A stretch of DNA of 64,000 bases, taken from assembly GCF_019059575.1 (NCBI RefSeq), contig NW_024881521.1, positions 1,103,297 through 1,167,296 on the forward strand, in the 5' to 3' direction. The notes under the pieces were generated by a model. The model was given only the letters and a program-made list of their open reading frames with translations, made no database searches and had not been told where the DNA came from. The translations under genes and the position numbers were made by a program. Position 1 is the first letter of the stretch; each line of letters starts with the position of its first letter. This DNA is from Amphibalanus amphitrite. Taxonomy: Eukaryota > Arthropoda > Thecostraca > Balanomorpha > Balanidae. This document shows positions 33,338-44,686 of the stretch, piece by piece.

Positions 33338-34847
33338 GTGAGTAAATGCCGCCGCAGGTGGCGGTGGGCGGTGCACCGGAGACTGCGCTAACTGGGCAGA
33401 CAATGTCGAGCCATGTGATTTGTGACAGTGTGCTATGAGACATATGCATTTTTAGCGCAAGATGCTTGAGTAAGAAGTTTGAGTTACAATAAGATTAGTT
33501 GCTCTGAATGATTTATGAGGCTGAAGTAGCTATTCGGAGCTTTGCTCTCGATTCCCTGTATTTTAAATGCTTCCGCAATGTTTCTGGATATCAGCATCTG
33601 GTATGTTTTGAAACTTTAAATAGCAATTGAAATAACTATAAAGAGAACCTCAATTCAATGAGATATGTCGCATTGACCTCGCAGTAAGATATCTTACAGA
33701 GCGGCGTTGACACTCACTATGACTATTTAACAACGGCCTTGGCTGAAGCTTATAAATTATTTGGATGCGGCCATGCAACCGCTTATTAATCCTGTGTATT
33801 ACCCTAACTTTGAACGGCCTTCCTCAGTTTTCCTTACTTGATTCGGCTGGAGGCTCACCGTTTACCCTTTACCGTTGACAGCCGTTTACCTACATCACCC
33901 AGCGCATGTTCAGCCTCTGATTATCTGCACTTCCATGCGAATGACGACAGTCAGGCATGCAATTATAGAATGTATATAACTTTTGCAATGTTTGGAAATC
34001 AGTCGCCAATGTCAGTATCTAACGCGAAGAAGTTCTAGCACACGCGATGACACTTTTGTACAACTTTCATACTTAAATTAACATTCTAAAACTGTCTCTC
34101 CATGTGCCTTGCCAATGCATAATGCCTTAGGTATAGCCAGCGTAGATCGTTTCAAACGCTGTCACATTGTTCGACAATCAATATATTGAACCATTAAGCA
34201 GACCTTTTTAATGACGTGCATTCTTAGCGACCTCGCATTTTATATCGTCTATCCATCGCTTATCTTTGCTCTTGCGTTGCGAAAATCTGCGCTACCTTGC
34301 AAGTTATCTGCCCAAACGTGCGTTGCGTAGATAGTAGCACAGACGTGGACAATTAATCTTAATCGCAGCCCAACTTTCTGACAGGCTACTGATGCACACC
34401 CGATTTTCGCGAGCGGCCACACGCGATAACAGCATAATTTATAGGCGTGCTTTTCGACGCCCAGTTTCCTCAAGTAATACCGCCAACTAACACGTGTTTC
34501 TAGCATAACGGCATTTTTACTTGTCCTCGCGAAACACTGGATAAACGGAGTGCCTCTATAAAACGGCCAATGCTTGGCCTGGAGCACCGTTCGTAACTAT
34601 GGTAGGTATATCAGATCTTCGACAAACATGCCATGTATGGTTGAGTTGTTTTTCCTTATATCCTGGCATACCCCTTACTGCCCATCTACCTAAGCTCTAG
34701 TGATCAAACAAGTTTTAGACTGCCTGTAGGTACTGCCTGCCTAAATATTACATCAGACAATTTGAAGTGTGCATGCATCCCGATAGCCATTTTTCAATGA
34801 AATTGTTAGATTGATTTTCACTTAAACGTTTTTCATTTAGTTAGATA
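33338..34847. other. AT-rich intron-like stretch
   Basis: No exon was recognised between the two candidate tetraspanin exons in this part. An isolated minus-strand open frame at 34249-34587 has no recognisable motif. Confidence 0.5.
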
Positions 34848-35128
34848 TTAGCCGTTTTCACGATGGCCATCTGGTACACACTTGGTGCACATATGGTGCA
34901 GATTAGGTGAAGCTTTGGTCAAATTAGGTTCAGTGTGTCTCTTTGTAGCTATCAGTTAGGGTTGCACTAATTGCTTATATGCATGCTTTATCATATTATC
35001 AGAGAGTATCATCGATTAAAACACTGAAATAAATTCATAAAATCAGGATATTTGCTGTAAAAGAGATTAGGTGCAGATTTGGTCAAATTAGGAGCACTCG
35101 CCGGATAGCCCGTCGTGAAAACGGCTAA
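34848..35128. mobile_element. Small MITE with 16-bp inverted ends
   Basis: TTAGCCGTTTTCACGA (34848-34863) is exactly inverted at 35113-35128. The outermost TA at each end may be the target duplication, giving ends GCCGTTTTCACGA as in Tc1/mariner-type MITEs. Inside, a GATTAGGTGAAGCTTTGGTC-like stretch (about 34903) recurs near 35066 in direct orientation. It lies in the intron between the two candidate tetraspanin exons. Confidence 0.78.
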
Positions 35129-35370
35129 TGTGTTTCATAGACGTTCACCGACTTCTTTGCACCGACCACCTTTTGTCTTCCCCGCTCCCTTATGTGTCTC
35201 CACAATAATGTTCACTTCCGTTTCTTCTTCCTACTTGGTTCTTTTCCAGGCCTTCCCTCATTTAAAACGTCGATTCGTCCCGCTCCTCTCCCATTCATCT
35301 CTACACAGCACTCACAGTAGTCTCTAATGCAGTGTTACCTGTGCTAACCGTGCCACCGGTCCGTTTTCAG

Positions 35371-35449
35371 CCACAGACCACGGAGGTCTATCGGCAGCGG
35401 TTACGGCTGCGTCAGACACACGTTTTGCCTGCTCAACGCCGGAATGTGG
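35371..35449 (+). CDS. Candidate exon with first transmembrane start, tetraspanin-like
   Basis: After CCGTTTTCAG, the C completes AG-C (Ser) from the exon ending 33337. Then HRPRRSIGSGYGCVRHTFCL and LNAGMW follow, ending phase 0 at GTGAGT. The Cys-x-Arg-x-x-Phe-x-x-Leu-Asn pattern before an aromatic membrane segment resembles the start of transmembrane helix 1 in tetraspanins, such as the insect YTCIRRTFCWLN type (from memory). The rest of the protein, including the CCG loop, was not found in the remaining 28 kb, so it is in unrecognised exons or beyond the window. Confidence 0.58.
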
Positions 35450-38400
35450 GTGAGTAAACCATACCTGACATCCTGCGCCCCTGTCCCGATGTTCCGCCGT
35501 CTCCCCGTCGCTTCCTCGGCGGGTCGGCGCCCCGCTGGGGGCGTCTTTATGCGCCCGAGCGGCCCCGAGCGCCCCGGGGGCGGCGGCGTCGGCTCTCCCC
35601 AGTTCTCGCCATGGAATGCGTCTGGGGCTTGATTAGCACGCCGCTGCCCCAGAAACGGGGCCGTCAGAGCGCCGTCCATTGTTTGTTTGACTGCGGGATC
35701 CCGCCGGCCGGAGGTGCTGGTCCGGCAGCTGTAAATTAGGGAAAACGGCGCAGTAATTGGTTACCACGTGCAGGCCTCCGGTGCGCCCGTGGCCGGTCTG
35801 AGAGAGCGCGGCCCACCCGGAGCGGCGGCCATGCGGGCTGCGCGGCGCCGGCCGGTTGTAGGGCGCCATGGGGGGTCCGCCGCCGCTCGCCGCCTGCCGC
35901 TCGATGCTGTCTTCCGCTCGCGCCGGCCCCGACCAGCGTCTGTTGCTATCTCCACCGACTGCACCGAGCTCGCCAGGTCTCAGACACTCCGTCAGGTATC
36001 CAACAGACGCTCCGCCAACGTCTGACGCCCATCGCCGCCGCTGATGGCTCCCCGCGGGTACGCGATCCGTCAGGAGCTGGTTATGGCCAGTGCCCGGCCC
36101 CCCGCGCAGACCTGCCTCGCTGCGTCAGCGCGCTCGTTACCTCGGTCTCCTGCGCCCGCGGGCGTGCCGTTGGTAACCGGCGCCGTTTCGCCGCTCGGTG
36201 CGCGGGCCCGGCAGGCTCGTTAGCAGGTATACCCGCTCGGCGTCCTCTCGACTCGCTCCCCGCAGCTCACTCTGTGGTGGCACCGGATTCCTGGTCAGTG
36301 GCTCTGCGGGAGCCGTCCGACAGCAGAGGAGGCGGCGAGGGTGTCCGAGGGCCATTGAAATTCGTGCGGCGTGCGTGCCTCGCCGGCCGCTCCGCGATCG
36401 CAGGCTCCTCGCCGGATTAGCGCCGCGGCTGATGGAGGTGTCAGTCCACCGGCTGGCCCGCGATATCGGCTGCTCTCTGGATCTGCCTGTGAACGGGACG
36501 GGACGGACGGGATGGGACAAAACAAGACCGAGACGGAGAGGATCTAACAGTATAAGCGGGAAGGAGAGAGGCATTCCGAGAGCGACAAGGTGCGACTTGA
36601 CAGGTTCACACGGCACAGTTAACAGACTGAAAGGGGAGCGGGCGGCGTGCACGGCCTAAGTGCACGGCTCGAGAGCAAAGTCCCAGCACGGTCCCAGCAC
36701 GGTCCCAGCACGACTGTGAGCTGGTGCACGGTCAGTAGAACGTCCTGCATGACTGGTGATAGGTGGTGCGCTGGTGCACGACTGTGCATAGTTTAGGGCT
36801 CGAATGTCGCAGCAGACGGCATAAGTGGCGAGTGCATGTTGAACCCCAAGAAGTTCATTTATCACACCGAAGTGTCTCTGAAGTCGTAAGGGCGGATTCG
36901 AACGAAGATACAGTTGTCCCACATAGCTTCTACAGTTCACAAGTGTAACCAGTCGCTGTCTAAATGAGCACCTGGAAGATGATTATACTGTCCGAGAGAT
37001 ATAACTGCTCTCAGTCTCGCCTGTCTCAATTGCATGCATGGTTGCGGTTACTCTGGCATTTTGACAATCATCTCTGCTTGATGAGCTCGCGTTGCAGTGG
37101 TTATTGAAGTGACCTCTAGTGACCCAGAAACACTCAGGCTGCCACCCAAGCAGCAGAGGTCATCCCGGGGTCACTTACCCCTCTGCAGCAGCCAGAGTTC
37201 ACCCAGGGTCACCCCATCCCTAAGCAGTAGAGGTCACCTCGGGGCCACCTTTTCTCGACCTCTGTCAGTGCCCATGCACTCTTGCCACCGAACACCGGAT
37301 CGTATCATTGAACCGTGTCGCCCAATTAACGATAAGCTGTCCCGTGCCCAGGTGGTGTCCGGTTTCCACGGGACGGTCATGGATCTGACCGGTCACCTGT
37401 TGGTCGCGTGTTATCAGCTAATTAACGTCAGTGGTCACTAGTGGTAGTCATTTGTCATTGGTCATTGTCATTGGTCATCTGTGACCGTTGAACGGTCATT
37501 GGTCCGTAATCTTGGTTCGTGTTTAATGGTTAATCGCCAGTGGTTAACTTACTTATTTACTTATTTTATTTATGTATTCATTTATTTAGACATACACCAC
37601 ATCAACATTGTTGTTGTTCAATAGTCAGCGATCAGTGATGCTACCATTCGCTGACCGTACACGGCCAGTCTTCCCTCTTCCATTGGAATGTGGTCCAGCC
37701 GGTGGGTCGGGCCGGGTCGCGCCATATCCAGCCACCAGCGACGACCGCGGTGGATGGCAGCAGAGCAGCTCATGACTTTCTGAACAGACGGCTTTGTCAC
37801 TGGACCGGCCGGCAGCTGTGTCATTGCAGGTTCGATCAGCAAACCTACGCTGCTAGTGACTTTGTACCGTGTCGACGATATTTTTTGTTCTTCTTGGTAA
37901 CTGCTTTTTATTTTATTGTGCAAGTTAAAGCTATCTTAATGAATTTGTACTTATATTATTTGTTGTTGCGTGCCCTCTGTATTCCAATGCAGGTACATAG
38001 ACCGGTACACAGAGGTCAGAAGCGTTTGATAATAATTTTCATTCGATATCTTTTTATTTAGTTTTTATGTGACCTTCATATGACGTTAAAAAGCTGAACA
38101 GCGAATCATCCAACCAAGTGATTTCTAATTTAAATCGCTGTTTCGATGACCTACCTGAAGTCTTTTTGCCGAGCTTAGCCTTGGATTTGGTCCTTTTTAC
38201 CTGTCTGACGTCTCAGCCTGGTGCTGCCTTTTGCCGTTCGTTTATTTTGTTTGATCGCGTCCCATGTTGACGTTCGAGCTCCAGCGGTCGGTTTTTGCTG
38301 CAGACTGCTGAAGTGGCCAGCACGAGCTCAGGGGCTTCTATTCACTCTATTGACTTGGTGCAGCAACAAAGAATTTATGTTTTGCTGCTCCTGTGTTCAA

Positions 38401-38535
38401 AATGAAACAGCGCAATGAACTCTTAAGGAAAAAATGGCTCTAGGCCCTTCCAATCACTCTATCAGTCAAGTTCAGCTGGTATAACAGCTCATTGCGGCGA
38501 AAGGGGCAAGACTGCGCTAGCTACCTACGAAAACA
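35450..38535. other. Non-coding stretch, probably intron of the tetraspanin-like gene
   Basis: GC-rich sequence up to about 36.7 kb, then AT-richer. Small repeats are present: three copies of GTCCCAGCACG near 36684-36716, a triplicated AGCAGCAGAGGTCA...GGGGTCAC unit at 37150-37250, and GTCATTGGTCATT runs at 37450-37500. No exon was identified. Confidence 0.5.
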
Positions 38536-38540
38536 CTTCG

Positions 38541-38856
38541 TGTGATTAATGGTGGTTACGAACGCTGATTCGGTCGGTCGGCGGTACAAACGGGTGGACC
38601 TCTGGTAGTGAACTGTATTGGAAAAAACGGTCGTTCAGTGCAGGCTTCCACATTGCTGCCAAATAAAAGTAGACAGACAGCCCAAACCATTGGTCGAAAA
38701 CAGCCAATCATTATCAGTTTTACAGTCCACACACCCGGTAACTTTCCATGCGACGACCGCGGCGGCCCGCTCAGGTGTCAGGCAGGGGGAGGGGTACTCA
38801 CGGCATATGGAGTTACGTGGCCCGCTCAGCCGAGGCGGGGAGGGGGAATCGCGACA
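38541..38856 (-). repeat. BEL/Pao 3' LTR
   Basis: 316 bp with TG...CA ends. On the minus strand it is preceded by a purine-rich GTGGGGAGTA (38857-38866), the likely polypurine tract. Confidence 0.96.
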
Positions 38857-38988
38857 TACTCCCCACTCGAAATCGAGATAGATTTCGAAAACCAAACGTC
38901 TAGCGCATCAGACATCACAAAGAAACTAAACGCGACGCACATAGATCAGAGCAGCACTTCGCGGCGACAGATATCACACAGGTGCGGC

Positions 38989-41900
38989 TCAGGCTGCCGC
39001 CTCCAGCAAGAAAAGCCGGCTGATCGGGCGGCGCGTCATCCGCCCACGCAAGTGGATGACGGCGGCTCTCGCGTGGCCGTCCGGCCCGGCCAGCAGTCTC
39101 TCCACCCGAGCTGCCGGCCACCGGCCGCGCGGTCCCTCGCCGTGCACGAGGACGACGTCACCGACGTGAGGCGTGCGATTCGGCCGACCGCGAGGTGACG
39201 TGCTCCAGCAGCGCAGGGCGCTGAGATACTCGGCGCACCAACGCCGGGTCAGCTGGTTACACATCCGTTTCTGGTGCCGCCAGGCCCTGCTGATAGAGGA
39301 CTCTTTCAGCGTCGGGCACAGAACACCGTCTATGGTGGTTACCCCGAACAGTAGGTGGGCAGGGGTCAGTAGGTCTTCCCCATCACCCAGGGTGAGTGGA
39401 CGCAGATTGATAAAAAATGAGAGCTCGTAGAGTGTTGCAGACAGTTCATCGAAAGTCAGGTGGCACAAATGCAGAGTGACTCGCAGGGCCTTCTTGGTTA
39501 CGCCCACCATTCTCTCCCAGAACCCGCCCCACCAGGGAGCGGCCTCCGGGATGAAGCGCCACGTAACGCACCTTGGCAGATGACCTAACAGTGCACGGAA
39601 GGTTCTGGCGTTGTCGCTGTAGACGACGGCTGGCGTTCCTCGAAGCGCGAAGAATCTCCTCAGCGCCAGAACGAGATCGGCAGTCGCCTGGGAACGAACC
39701 AGCTCAAGGTGCACGGCACGAGAGGTGGCACAGGTAACGAGCAACGCCCATACCTTGGTGGCGCTGTTGTCGACAAACAGCGGGCCGAAGTAATCCACGC
39801 CGACCTTGGCGAATGGGCGTGCTGGCTGGGTCCGGAAGCTCGGCAGAGCGCCCTCTGGCGATCTGTAGGGTAAACCACGGTATCGCCTACATCGGCGGCA
39901 TGAATCGACAGCGCGGCGGACAGTCCGTCGTCTCACCGCATACTCGGCTGTGAGCACAGCCAGAGTGACGCGCGTTCCCTGATGAAAGCATCTACGATGC
40001 GCTTCGTCGACGATCAGAGTCGTGATGTGGCTGAGGTCAGGCAGGATCGGCACCGGCCGCTCGCCAGTCCTGAGAGTCGCCTCCAGCACTCCATCGTCAT
40101 CCAGCTGCGGGTGAAGCTTCGCCAGGGGTGATCCTGTTGGAAGCAACTGGTCAGTGCGCACAGCATCAATCTCTCTCTGGTACGTACGGTGCTGAGCAGC
40201 TCTGATCCAATAGCTCAGACTCCTTTTCCTCTCCTCGGGTGTGAGTGGTCCGGTCATCCGCTCCCGCGTCGGCAGGCGACAGTTGTAGACAAACCGGCGC
40301 ATCCACGCCAGTCGGTCAACAGCCTGTGAGAGACGAGAGCAGGTCGTCACGTCGAATGGTACATTCTCCTCACACTGTCTTGCTAGCAGGCTCACCTTCT
40401 TGTCGACTCTTTCCCGTTTCAGCTCCACGGTTGCATCCGAAGACGGCTGCAGATCGGTGTCTACAGCAGGCAGCTGCAGCGGCGGTCCAGCAGACGCAGA
40501 CCTGAGGAAGTCGGGTCCGCGCCACCAAACATCACACACAGTCAACTCGGACAGGGACAGGCCGCGCGTCCCGAGGTCCGCCGGGTTATCTTGCCCACGA
40601 ACATGACGCCACTGGTCTCGGCTAGTCAACTGAAGGATGGAGGTCACGCGGTTCTGGACGAATACCTTCATGGTGCGGCGCTGATCCAACCAGAAGAGCA
40701 CATCCATGGCGTCCGTCCAGTAGACGACTCTTGGCTCGGTGAGGTCCAGCGCACTTCTGACGAGGTCCATGAGACGACAGCCGATGAGAGCCGCCATCAG
40801 CTCCAGGCGCGGCACGCTGAGGGCAGGGGCTGCAGGTGCGAGACGAGACTTGGCGATCAACAAACGGACATCACCGTCACACACGGCATAGATGGCACAG
40901 CAGTACGCCAGCTTCGAGGCGTCGCAGAACACGTGATATGTCACGTCAGCAGATATCTTCACAGTGCGAGGAAACCACACATCAAGGTCATCGGCCCCTA
41001 CACACCAGGCGGTCAGCTCCTTTCTCAGGTCAGGGCTCAGCTCCTCGTCCCAGCCAAGGGGAGGCTGCTGCGTCCAGGTCTTCTGAAACAGAGCTCTGCC
41101 GGTAACCAGCCACGGTGACAGCACGCCAAGTGGGTCAAACGGCTTACACAGAGTCGATAGCAGCTGGCGCTTGGTGGTGATGACTGGCAGAGCAGGCACA
41201 CGCACGGCGAGGCGATCGGAGCTGGTGCACCATCGCAGGCCCAGGACTGGAGCTGCCGCACCGGTGTCGTCTCCGGAGATGCGCAGCTTGTGGACGTCCA
41301 TCCCGGCATCCGAGAAGATTTCTGCCGTCCTCTTCATGCTCGAGTCAGCTTCGTCCCTGCAGGCGAAAGAGATGCACACATCGTCCATATACAGTCCTGC
41401 TTCCAGCTTCGCACAAAGCAGCGGATCTGTGGTACGGTACTGGGCCAGGTGGGTGGTGATCGTCTGCAGTAACATGTAAGGAGAACAGGTGAGTCCGAAC
41501 GGAACGCGTCTGAAGCGCAGGCGCTGGTCGGCCCACAGAAACTGCAGATACTTCCTGTCCACCTCGGAGACGGAGACCTGGTGAAAGGCCGATCTGATGT
41601 CAGCCTGTGCCGCCACCACGTCCCGCCTGAAGTTCAGCAACACCACTGGCAGGCGGCGCAGCAGGTTCTCCCCGGCGTCGAGGTAGGAGTTGAGACTGCG
41701 CCCGGCTGCGTCCCTGGCAGAACCGTCGTACACAACTCTCAGCTTCCCATTACGCCAGATGCCTCTGTGTGGTAGGTAGAAGCCGCTGCGGTCGTCGTCT
41801 GGCGGCGTCTCGATCACGCCGACTCGCTGCAGCTCGGTCAGGTGCTCGCTGTACTCCCGGCGCTGGGCTGGTGCCAGGCGCTGCTCCATGCGCCCGGTGC

Positions 41901-44244
41901 GTGCCGCTGTGGACGTGAGGTTGGTGATGGGACGCTCGTCGGACGCCCACAACAGGCCCATCTCGTACCTGTTCTCCTTCGAGTTCCACGTCGGTTCCGG
42001 TGGCTGCTTCCGCTCTTCATCTTCAACTTGAATCCCCAGAGCCTCCATACTCCAGAGCCTGTTGCAGTCGATCTGGAGACGACTGCAGCGGAGCACGTAC
42101 TTCGCTGCGGGAGGGGCGACTGGTGCATCGTCTCTGCCATGAAGAACGTACCCAAATACGGTCTCCACAGCCCGCAGGCGGTCAGTCAGTGGGATCTGCT
42201 TCCACATCAGCACCTTATACATCTGGTCAACACCGATCAGAATATCCACAGGTCCACCGTGGTAGTCATCGGCGAGCAGGAGGTGCGGTTGATAGGTCAC
42301 GGCAGGTGGTCGGGCAGGGGTTGGCAGTGAGCACAGACGGTCGGTTTTCCACAGGTCGAACAGGTGCTCCTCCCCACCGTGACGACTCCTCATAGCCACC
42401 CTCACCTTTTCGTAGACTCGGGGCTCCTCACCGCGCTCTTGGAAGCCCATGCAGGCGAAGGTGCCGCTCCCCACCGTGGGAAGACCGAGCAGATCAGCGG
42501 CCGAGGTACGGATGTAGGACGAGTCTGAGCCTCCGTCTATCAGAACCCTGAGCATGCAGGTGCCGCGGGGTCCAGTCACCTCCACCAGCGCAGTCTGGGT
42601 GAAGCAGACACCTCCACTGGCGTCAGGACGGTCGGTAGCTGTCTGAGTCTCCTGGTCATCAGGCAGACAGAGGGCGTCGGTCATCACATCAGCATCGGCA
42701 GGCGACTGGGTGGCAGAGGTGGCGAGCACCACATTTGCAGACGCACATGGAGGGATAGCGTGTCCAACACGTCCAGGCTCGTTCGCTTGTACAGAGTCAT
42801 GTCCTACGAGTGCGTCAGTCCCGGACTGAGCAGTCGCAACGATTTGGCGGGAAGCGGTGGGTGACCAACCTGTGCGCTGTGACTGCTGACCGACAGGTGG
42901 TGGTGGTGGTGCTGGGTGCGCTGGCTGGTGGCCACCTCGGCGGTCTGCAGGTGGCGGTCTTAGCCGTCCGTCAGCTCCTGGAGACGGCTCGGCTCGGCCG
43001 ACGAACTGAGCTGCTGGTCGCGGGGGCACCTCAGTGGTGCTGAAGCTGTGAAGGCTGGAGTGGTGAGGGCCACCACACCGTGGACAGTCCGAGCTCCGGC
43101 AGTCACGAGCGAAGTGAGGACCCAAACAGCGGTAACACACACCGGCAGCTCTAACGATCTCCCAACGGGTGTCAACATCTTGAGCTCGGTACGCATGACA
43201 GGAAGCAAGGCCATGCTTAGCTCTCCCACAGGCCACACACAACCAATCACCGGCGCGCGCTGCTGATCTGGTGGCTTTCAGACCCTGCGCTCTCGCCGGG
43301 GACATCACCCGGCTGGCTGCCAGGCCACTCACCGCAGTGTAGCCGGAGGGTCTGGGTGAATCAGCTGCCGTCTTGGCTGGTCCTGCTGCAGCCTGCTCGC
43401 GGACCTCCATCTCCCGCTGCAGAAAGTCGAGAAAGGCGCTGAAGTCCGCCGCCGATGCCGTCTGAGCGCGCGCCCACTCGAGGCGCCACGCTTCCGGCAG
43501 CTTCTCCTTGACCACTGGCAAGAGGATGCTGGAGAAAGTGTCAGAAGTCACCCCGAGAGCCTCCAGGCCTCGTACACGAGCGGTCAGTTGGTCAATCAGG
43601 CGGTGCAGAGCGTTCAAGTCATCATGTTTGGACACACCAGGCAGCTCAAGGAGCTGCTTCAACAGCATGTCCCGCCTCACATCATCTCTGGCATAACGAC
43701 GTATCAAAACATCCACAGCCGCACGATATCCCTCTTCCGACACGGGTATACCCTCTATGACCTGTTTCGGCACGTTTCCCAGCAGAGACTTAAGCAGTAC
43801 AAACTTTTGCACGTCAGCATACCTTTTGTTGGAGTGGACGGACACCTTAAACAGCTCCCAAAACTCCGCCCACTTCAGCAGGTCGCCTTCGAAGGTAGGC
43901 AGCTTGACCACCAACGACGAGCGCAGGTCGAACTGCTGGTCATCAAAACCCCTATCTGCCGGGCTGGGGTTATCTGAGGCAGATTCGAGGCGACTGAGCA
44001 GACGTGAAGCTTTGAACAGCTCCTCAGACATGACATCATCGTGGTTGGAATCGTCAAACAGCTCTGCTTTATCCAACATGACCTGTACCTCCTTCAACTC
44101 AGTCCTGACTTTCTCCAGCACATGGATCTTATATGCAAGATCATCCTGATCAACACTGGGAGACGTTCGGTACTCTCTCAAATCATTACTCAGACGGGTG
44201 GCTTTACCTCTCAGACGGCTCCTGATTTTCAGCTCCTCCTCCAT
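38989..44244 (-). CDS. Gag-pol polyprotein of BEL/Pao element
   Basis: A 1751-residue intact ORF starts at an ATG 122 bases inside the 5' LTR. An N-terminal coiled coil (about 1-60) leads into a DUF1759-like gag at about 110-260 (LPTFEGDLLKWAEFWELF). Cys-His fingers follow at 336-398, with CYRCLGPHFARDC near 370. The protease has LIDGGSDSSYI near 568-578, with DGGS where DSGS/DTGS is common. Reverse transcriptase spans about 840-1010 with YMDD at 952-955. The Pao-type region and RNase H lie at 1030-1220, with CDAS near 1107. The integrase finger is His1416, His1421, Cys1449, Cys1452, and its catalytic Asp1484, Asp1544 and Glu1577 are present. A basic C-terminal domain (DUF5641-like) starts near 1620. 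No envelope is encoded. Confidence 0.97.
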   Translation of the reverse strand: MEEELKIRSRLRGKATRLSNDLREYRTSPSVDQDDLAYKIHVLEKVRTELKEVQVMLDKAELFDDSNHDDVMSEELFKASRLLSRLESASDNPSPADRGFDDQQFDLRSSLVVKLPTFEGDLLKWAEFWELFKVSVHSNKRYADVQKFVLLKSLLGNVPKQVIEGIPVSEEGYRAAVDVLIRRYARDDVRRDMLLKQLLELPGVSKHDDLNALHRLIDQLTARVRGLEALGVTSDTFSSILLPVVKEKLPEAWRLEWARAQTASAADFSAFLDFLQREMEVREQAAAGPAKTAADSPRPSGYTAVSGLAASRVMSPARAQGLKATRSAARAGDWLCVACGRAKHGLASCHAYRAQDVDTRWEIVRAAGVCYRCLGPHFARDCRSSDCPRCGGPHHSSLHSFSTTEVPPRPAAQFVGRAEPSPGADGRLRPPPADRRGGHQPAHPAPPPPPVGQQSQRTGWSPTASRQIVATAQSGTDALVGHDSVQANEPGRVGHAIPPCASANVVLATSATQSPADADVMTDALCLPDDQETQTATDRPDASGGVCFTQTALVEVTGPRGTCMLRVLIDGGSDSSYIRTSAADLLGLPTVGSGTFACMGFQERGEEPRVYEKVRVAMRSRHGGEEHLFDLWKTDRLCSLPTPARPPAVTYQPHLLLADDYHGGPVDILIGVDQMYKVLMWKQIPLTDRLRAVETVFGYVLHGRDDAPVAPPAAKYVLRCSRLQIDCNRLWSMEALGIQVEDEERKQPPEPTWNSKENRYEMGLLWASDERPITNLTSTAARTGRMEQRLAPAQRREYSEHLTELQRVGVIETPPDDDRSGFYLPHRGIWRNGKLRVVYDGSARDAAGRSLNSYLDAGENLLRRLPVVLLNFRRDVVAAQADIRSAFHQVSVSEVDRKYLQFLWADQRLRFRRVPFGLTCSPYMLLQTITTHLAQYRTTDPLLCAKLEAGLYMDDVCISFACRDEADSSMKRTAEIFSDAGMDVHKLRISGDDTGAAAPVLGLRWCTSSDRLAVRVPALPVITTKRQLLSTLCKPFDPLGVLSPWLVTGRALFQKTWTQQPPLGWDEELSPDLRKELTAWCVGADDLDVWFPRTVKISADVTYHVFCDASKLAYCCAIYAVCDGDVRLLIAKSRLAPAAPALSVPRLELMAALIGCRLMDLVRSALDLTEPRVVYWTDAMDVLFWLDQRRTMKVFVQNRVTSILQLTSRDQWRHVRGQDNPADLGTRGLSLSELTVCDVWWRGPDFLRSASAGPPLQLPAVDTDLQPSSDATVELKRERVDKKVSLLARQCEENVPFDVTTCSRLSQAVDRLAWMRRFVYNCRLPTRERMTGPLTPEERKRSLSYWIRAAQHRTYQREIDAVRTDQLLPTGSPLAKLHPQLDDDGVLEATLRTGERPVPILPDLSHITTLIVDEAHRRCFHQGTRVTLAVLTAEYAVRRRTVRRAVDSCRRCRRYRGLPYRSPEGALPSFRTQPARPFAKVGVDYFGPLFVDNSATKVWALLVTCATSRAVHLELVRSQATADLVLALRRFFALRGTPAVVYSDNARTFRALLGHLPRCVTWRFIPEAAPWWGGFWERMVGVTKKALRVTLHLCHLTFDELSATLYELSFFINLRPLTLGDGEDLLTPAHLLFGVTTIDGVLCPTLKESSISRAWRHQKRMCNQLTRRWCAEYLSALRCWSTSPRGRPNRTPHVGDVVLVHGEGPRGRWPAARVERLLAGPDGHARAAVIHLRGRMTRRPISRLFLLEAAA

Positions 44245-44365
44245 CTTGATATATCACGCACAAGCACAGCACTTCAAAATCTTGACGGTATCGACTCTCA
44301 CAAACGAAATCAAAAGCAAAAACAAATGACTGAAAAGGATCAGCCATCCGGCCCGGAGGACCTTA

Positions 44366-44681
44366 TGTGATTAATGGTGGTTACGAACGCTGATTCGGTC
44401 GGTCGGCGGTACAAACGGGTGGACCTCTGGTAGTGAACTGTATTGGAAAAAACGGTCGTTCAGTGCAGGCTTCCACATTGCTGCCAAATAAAAGTAGACA
44501 GACAGCCCAAACCATTGGTCGAAAACAGCCAATCATTATCAGTTTTACAGTCCACACACCCGGTAACTTTCCATGCGACGACCGCGGCGGCCCGCTCAGG
44601 TGTCAGGCAGGGGGAGGGGTACTCACGGCATATGGAGTTACGTGGCCCGCTCAGCCGAGGCGGGGAGGGGGAATCGCGACA
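44366..44681 (-). repeat. BEL/Pao 5' LTR
   Basis: 316 bp, read as identical to the 3' LTR. I could not assign a convincing primer binding site next to it. Confidence 0.96.
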
Positions 44682-44686
44682 CTTCG

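Larger units (their letters stand above)
38541..44681 (-). mobile_element. Complete BEL/Pao LTR retrotransposon
   Basis: This 6141-base element has 316-bp LTRs that begin TGTGATTAATGG and end CGCGACA on the plus strand. It is flanked by the 5-base target duplication CTTCG (38536-38540 and 44682-44686). The two LTRs are identical as far as I can read, so the insertion is very recent. It contains one uninterrupted gag-pol ORF with BEL/Pao features (DUF1759-type gag, YMDD reverse transcriptase, Pao-type RNase H region, integrase, basic C-terminal domain). It shares orientation with the Gypsy element but no sequence. Confidence 0.97.

Noticed and set aside
34249..34587. 112-codon minus-strand open frame
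   Set aside because: No motif, no splice partners and AT-rich surroundings. Chance is likely.
39173..44149. Plus-strand frames across the BEL/Pao element
   Set aside because: Shadow frames of the minus-strand polyprotein.
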